Assembly (NCBI GenBank): GCA_050953505.1
Contig: JBMNMU010000001.1
Coordinates: 1,798,001-1,862,000 of the forward strand
Source: JBMNMU01 sp050953505
GTDB taxonomy: Bacteria > Bacillota > Clostridia > Peptostreptococcales > Anaerovoracaceae
DNA length: 64,000 nt
Direction of reading: 5' to 3'
Shown here: positions 60,248-64,000 of the stretch, in pieces
Position numbering within the stretch: position 1 is the stretch's first letter
Layout of the letters: every line of letters starts with the position of its first letter
Notes under the pieces: generated by a model
The model's input: the letters and a program-made list of their open reading frames with translations, nothing else
Databases searched by the model: none
What the model was told of the DNA's origin: nothing
Translations under genes and position numbers: made by a program

Positions 60248-62284
60248 ATGAGTAAGTTTGAAAACACCGGCGATTCAATGTTAGAAATGTATTTGTTTGA
60301 AAGCTCTACCTTGCTAGAGCAGCTAGACGAAATCTTACTTCAATCTGAAGAAGACGGACTATTGTCCGAAGAGAGCGTAAATGAAATATTCCGGATTATG
60401 CATACCATTAAAGGCTCCTCCGCCATGATGGAGTTTGATACATTAGCAGCGGTATCCCATAAGCTGGAGGACCTGTTTTATATTATTCGAGAAAACGGGC
60501 TAGACGAAGAACACTTCAGTGAACTAATGGATCTTGTATTAAAGGTTTCCGACTTTCTTAAAGAGGGCGTAGAAAGAATCAGCCAAAACCAAAGCCTTCC
60601 TACGGACAATGAGGTGCTTCTGGCTGAGCTAGAATCTATGCATCACTTACTTCAAGACGAAGCTGAGACCCCCGTGGAACCTGAGAAAATCACTGCACCC
60701 CAGGAGCAATCCCCTGAAGCTACAAATGGAAAGACCTTTCATCTCCATGTGCGTTTTTCTGCAGACAGTCAGATGGAAAACATCCGTGCTTTTATGCTGG
60801 TTAATAAACTGGAAAGTATGGGGGCTGTTGTTGAAACCATTCCTCCTGATTTGAATGATAACAAGGATGCTGCCAGCATTATTTCCCGTGATGGCTTTTA
60901 TTGCAGTTTAGTAACAGACCAATCGGAATCTGAGATTAGAGATGCTGCAAAAGGAACCTTGTCCGTTGAAACCGTCAACTTTATTGATGCCTTACCCAAG
61001 GATACAAACCAGACGGATGCACAAGTTAAAGAAGAAAAGGCAGGTAATACAACGGATTCTCAATCTAAGTCCGTCACAAAGTCAAATAACAGTGTCAATG
61101 CCCCTGCAGGTAAACAAAACCTTATCAATGTAGACTTGAACAAATTAGACGATCTTATGGATTTAGTAGGTGAAATCGTTATTACCGAATCCATGGTAAT
61201 AGAATGTGTGGATCTTGAAGGACTGGAGCTGGAAAACTTTAATAAATCTGCAAGGCAGCTGCGAAAACTCACCGATGAGCTTCAGGACATTGTTATGTCT
61301 ATCAGAATGATCCCTATTGCCTCCACCTTTCATAAAATGCGCCGCATTGTGAGAGATATGGGTAAAAAACTAAATAAAGAGGCTGAGCTTGTTTTAATGG
61401 GTGAATCCACAGAGGTAGATAAAACCATTATAGATGGAATCGCTGACCCTTTAATGCATTTAGTGCGAAATGCCATGGACCATGCTATTGAAGATAAAGA
61501 AACACGATTGGATCAGAATAAAGACCCCGTTGGCCGTATTATCCTGTCAGCCCAAAATGTAGGCAGCGATATCATCATTACCGTCAGCGACGATGGAAAA
61601 GGCATAGACCCTAATTGGGTGCTAGACAAAGCCAATGAAAAAGGCTTACTGACAAAGCCGGAAAATGAATATACGGAAAAAGAAATCTTTCAGCTTCTCA
61701 CCCTGCCTGGCTTTTCTACAAAGGAAAGTGTAACGGAATTTTCAGGCCGGGGCGTAGGCATGGATGTGGTAAAAAAGAATGTAGAAAAAATTGGTGGAAC
61801 CGTCACCATAGACAGCACCTTAGGGGAGGGTACAAATGTGTACTTTAAGATCCCATTAACCCTTGCCATTATCGCCAGCATGGAGATTAAGGTGGGAGAT
61901 GGTCATTACACCATACCTATCACCAATATACGAGAATCCTTGAAGGTAGATGCAAGTCAGCTCATTACAGATCCGGATAATAACGAAATGATCCTGATTC
62001 GGGGTGTCTGCTATCCAATAATTCGACTTCACAAAATCTTCCATCTAGAGGACGCCATAACCAATATTGAGGATGGTATTCTCCTTCTGGTTGATTCCGG
62101 TGATCGGTTGGCATGCATCTTTGCCGATGAGCTTCTAGGTAAAAGCCAGGTCGTGGTTAAGCCACTTCCAACTTACTTAAAGAGGTTTAAATCCATGGGC
62201 TCTGGCTTGGCAGGATGCACCATTCGGGGAGATGGAAGCATTAGCTTGATTCTAGATGTCCCCAATATTTTAAATCAGAATTAA
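60248..62284 (+). CDS. cheA: chemotaxis histidine kinase CheA
   Basis: The 678-residue protein has P1 with the phosphorylated H52 (IMHTIKGSS), a P2 domain for CheY/CheB docking (about 160-240), the P3 dimer helices (about 295-360), the P4 ATPase domain with N box LVRNAMDHAIED, DDGKGIDP and GRGVGMDVV, and a P5 CheW-like end (about 540-678). AGAAGGGA precedes the ATG. It begins a SigD operon with cheR. Its placement away from cheW and cheB is unusual for Firmicutes. Confidence 0.97.
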   Translation: MSKFENTGDSMLEMYLFESSTLLEQLDEILLQSEEDGLLSEESVNEIFRIMHTIKGSSAMMEFDTLAAVSHKLEDLFYIIRENGLDEEHFSELMDLVLKVSDFLKEGVERISQNQSLPTDNEVLLAELESMHHLLQDEAETPVEPEKITAPQEQSPEATNGKTFHLHVRFSADSQMENIRAFMLVNKLESMGAVVETIPPDLNDNKDAASIISRDGFYCSLVTDQSESEIRDAAKGTLSVETVNFIDALPKDTNQTDAQVKEEKAGNTTDSQSKSVTKSNNSVNAPAGKQNLINVDLNKLDDLMDLVGEIVITESMVIECVDLEGLELENFNKSARQLRKLTDELQDIVMSIRMIPIASTFHKMRRIVRDMGKKLNKEAELVLMGESTEVDKTIIDGIADPLMHLVRNAMDHAIEDKETRLDQNKDPVGRIILSAQNVGSDIIITVSDDGKGIDPNWVLDKANEKGLLTKPENEYTEKEIFQLLTLPGFSTKESVTEFSGRGVGMDVVKKNVEKIGGTVTIDSTLGEGTNVYFKIPLTLAIIASMEIKVGDGHYTIPITNIRESLKVDASQLITDPDNNEMILIRGVCYPIIRLHKIFHLEDAITNIEDGILLLVDSGDRLACIFADELLGKSQVVVKPLPTYLKRFKSMGSGLAGCTIRGDGSISLILDVPNILNQN

Positions 62285-62301
62285 TTATGGGAGGTGAACC
62301 T

Positions 62302-63114
62302 ATGATTTCACTAAAGGATGATGAATTTAAGGTTATTACATCCTTTATAAAAGAAAACTACGGAGTAAATCTCACTCACAAACGCCCTTTAATTGAGGGA
62401 CGATTGAGTAATTATATTGCATCTTTAAATTTTGACAATTACATGGATTACTTTGAACATGCTCGGAATGATGCAACTGGTGCGGAGATGACGGAGCTAA
62501 TAAACAAGCTTACCACCAATCATACCTATTTTATGAGAGAAAAGGAGCATTTTGAATTTTATCAAAAGACCATACTCCCCTGGATCGATAAGACATTAAA
62601 AACAAAGGATTTGAGGGTTTGGAGTGCTGGCTGCTCCTCTGGGCAGGAGCCTTACACACTCTCTATGATTACCCAGGATTACATAGGTCTTGAAAAGGAT
62701 CAGTGGGAATCTACCATACTGGCATCGGATATCTCCAACAAGGTTTTGGCCAAGGCCATGAAAGGCGTTTACGCCGAGGAGGAACTTTCTAAGCTGCCTC
62801 CAAAATGGATAAAAAACTACTTTATTCCGCTGGATACTGGGGATTATGCCGTGACGGAGGCATTGCGGAGAACTGTTGCCTTTAGAAATTTCAACCTGTT
62901 GTCTAATTTTAATTTTAAGAAACCCTTCCAGGCGATATTCTGTAGAAATGTCATGATTTATTTTGACGTTCCAACAAAAAATGAACTGGTAGCAAAGTTT
63001 TACGATGTACTACTTCCCGGAGGTTATTTCATGATTGGCCACAGTGAATCCTTAGCCTCCTGCCGTCACAAATTTAAATACATAAAACCATCCGTCTACC
63101 AGAAACCATATTAA
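62302..63114 (+). CDS. cheR: chemoreceptor methyltransferase CheR
   Basis: ATG 62302 follows GGGAGGTGA (270 residues); the frame extends to 62287. The N-terminal helical domain (NKLTTNHTYFMREKEHFEFY) and the SAM-binding core (RVWSAGCSSGQEPYTLSM, FCRNVMIYFD) are typical. It methylates receptor glutamates. It follows cheA after 17 nt. Confidence 0.97.
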   Translation: MISLKDDEFKVITSFIKENYGVNLTHKRPLIEGRLSNYIASLNFDNYMDYFEHARNDATGAEMTELINKLTTNHTYFMREKEHFEFYQKTILPWIDKTLKTKDLRVWSAGCSSGQEPYTLSMITQDYIGLEKDQWESTILASDISNKVLAKAMKGVYAEEELSKLPPKWIKNYFIPLDTGDYAVTEALRRTVAFRNFNLLSNFNFKKPFQAIFCRNVMIYFDVPTKNELVAKFYDVLLPGGYFMIGHSESLASCRHKFKYIKPSVYQKPY

Positions 63115-63138
63115 AGTACTATCCTATTTTACCGATAT
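63112..63138 (+). promoter_or_regulatory. SigD (sigma-28) promoter of fliD
   Basis: TAAA (63112-63115), which overlaps the cheR stop, 15 nt, then ACCGATAT (63131-63138): one mismatch to the consensus. Confidence 0.85.
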
Positions 63139-63163
63139 ATAAGTATAAGGAGGTGACCATCCT

Positions 63164-64000
63164 ATGTCATCTATAGACTCACTATCATCCATTTCCGCAA
63201 AGACCGGAATAGGCGGTCTTGTGTCCGGAATGAATATTGATGAATTAGTCGAAAGCCTTACCATGGCCAGTAGAAAGAAAATTTTAAAGCAACAACAAAA
63301 TGTGCAACTACTCCAATGGAAGCAAACAGCATGTCGATCCGTTAGTGAAGCATTAAAGGAGTTTCAAAGCAATTATTTAGATGTATTATCAAAAACAAAC
63401 TTTAGAAGCCAAAGCTTTTTTAATACAGTAGCAGCTACTGCCTCTTCAACTGCTGTTGGCGTGACCACCACTTCCTCAGCCAGTGCAGGCAGCATGACCA
63501 TTAATAGCATTACTCAGCTTGCTACAAGCCAAGTAACCCAAAGCAAGAGCGCTGTTACCAAGCCCTTAAGCTTGGCGATGCCTCAGGAAGGCAACGAAGG
63601 AGAGTTTCTTGACAGCCTTAGCGGAAAATCCATCAGCATTACCTTGGATGGAAAAATGAAGACCATTACCTTTAATCAGAATTTTATGGATCAAGTAAAT
63701 AATCCTGAGACAGGGGTTGATTTTTCATCAAGATTTGCCGCCGCTTTTCAAGGTGCTTTAGACGATGCCTTTGGTACCTACTCCGATGGAACTACCGAAG
63801 GGAAAAAATATATTCAGGTGCAGATTGGCTCTGATAATAACATCACTTTGTCTGCTCCTGGCTCACAAATTATTGTAAACGCTGTAGGAGAAGACATGGC
63901 CCCTCTCAATACCCTTGGTTTGCAGGGAGGCCAATCCAATAAGATTAGCACCCATACTCCTCTTGAGCGCCTAACACTGGGCACTCCTTTAAATACTACG
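63164..64000 (+). CDS. fliD: flagellar filament cap protein FliD (3' end outside window)
   Basis: ATG 63164 follows AAGGAGGTGA. The 279 codons in the window contain the FliD N-terminus (ISAKTGIGGLVSGMNIDELVESLTMASRKK and the LQWKQTACRSVSEALKEFQ helix) and a Ser/Thr-rich middle domain starting at about residue 100. FliD caps the filament and folds incoming flagellin. It is probably followed by fliS outside the window. Confidence 0.95.
   Translation, partial: MSSIDSLSSISAKTGIGGLVSGMNIDELVESLTMASRKKILKQQQNVQLLQWKQTACRSVSEALKEFQSNYLDVLSKTNFRSQSFFNTVAATASSTAVGVTTTSSASAGSMTINSITQLATSQVTQSKSAVTKPLSLAMPQEGNEGEFLDSLSGKSISITLDGKMKTITFNQNFMDQVNNPETGVDFSSRFAAAFQGALDDAFGTYSDGTTEGKKYIQVQIGSDNNITLSAPGSQIIVNAVGEDMAPLNTLGLQGGQSNKISTHTPLERLTLGTPLNTT

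Overview
The window looks like chromosome of a low-G+C, motile, anaerobic Firmicute of class Clostridia. The grounds are AT-rich spacers, strong AGGAGG ribosome-binding sites with frequent TTG/GTG starts, a Clostridia/Bacillus-type flagellar gene order (fliY in place of fliN, fliW-csrA, flgM-flgN-flgK-flgL), rubrerythrin, a T-box and two c-di-GMP-I riboswitches. An Alkaliphilus-like relative is plausible, but I cannot assign a genus. I saw no tRNA, rRNA or CRISPR array.

Layout. 1-5 kb: the start of a von Willebrand factor A surface protein behind a c-di-GMP riboswitch, rubrerythrin, a nucleoside kinase, a small DUF378 membrane protein, and a T-box leader with no matching gene after it. 5-7 kb: a phenylacetate-CoA ligase-type enzyme and a double-ACT protein. 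7-9.4 kb: mostly repeats, including an array with an exact 106-bp period, plus a PC4-like gene. 9.4-17.2 kb: three chemoreceptor genes separated by degenerate remnants of chemoreceptor 3' ends. 17.6-47.4 kb: one long leftward chemotaxis/flagellar cluster (flgB to cheB) headed by a second c-di-GMP riboswitch and terminator. 48.1-54.9 kb: the rightward late flagellar operon flgM-flgN-flgK-flgL-DUF6470-fliW-csrA, then flagellin. 55-58.1 kb: a repeat-rich accessory patch with a putative type I toxin-antitoxin locus, a transposase remnant, a lipoprotein-type GGDEF protein and an orphan antitoxin-like copy. 58.1-64 kb: ylqH/ylqG-like export genes, then cheA, cheR and the start of fliD.

How it works together. 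Early flagellar genes would be read from the riboswitch-controlled flgB leader. They include sigma factor FliA (SigD), and FlgM is its anti-sigma factor. Well-formed SigD promoters (TAAA-N15-GCCGATAW type) precede fliC, cheA and fliD, and a near match precedes one chemoreceptor. Flagellin output has two further layers: two hairpins presenting GGA for CsrA in the leader, downstream of fliW-csrA, and a 282-nt group I intron that splits the flagellin coding sequence. c-di-GMP recurs: two riboswitches, a PilZ protein, a GGDEF enzyme and a ComFB-family protein.

The most notable items are the flagellin intron, whose splice sites are fixed by P1 and P10 pairing; the hairpin repeat families whose stems co-vary between copies; the fold-back element wedged between fliQ and fliR; and the toxin-antitoxin locus with its toxin-less second copy.
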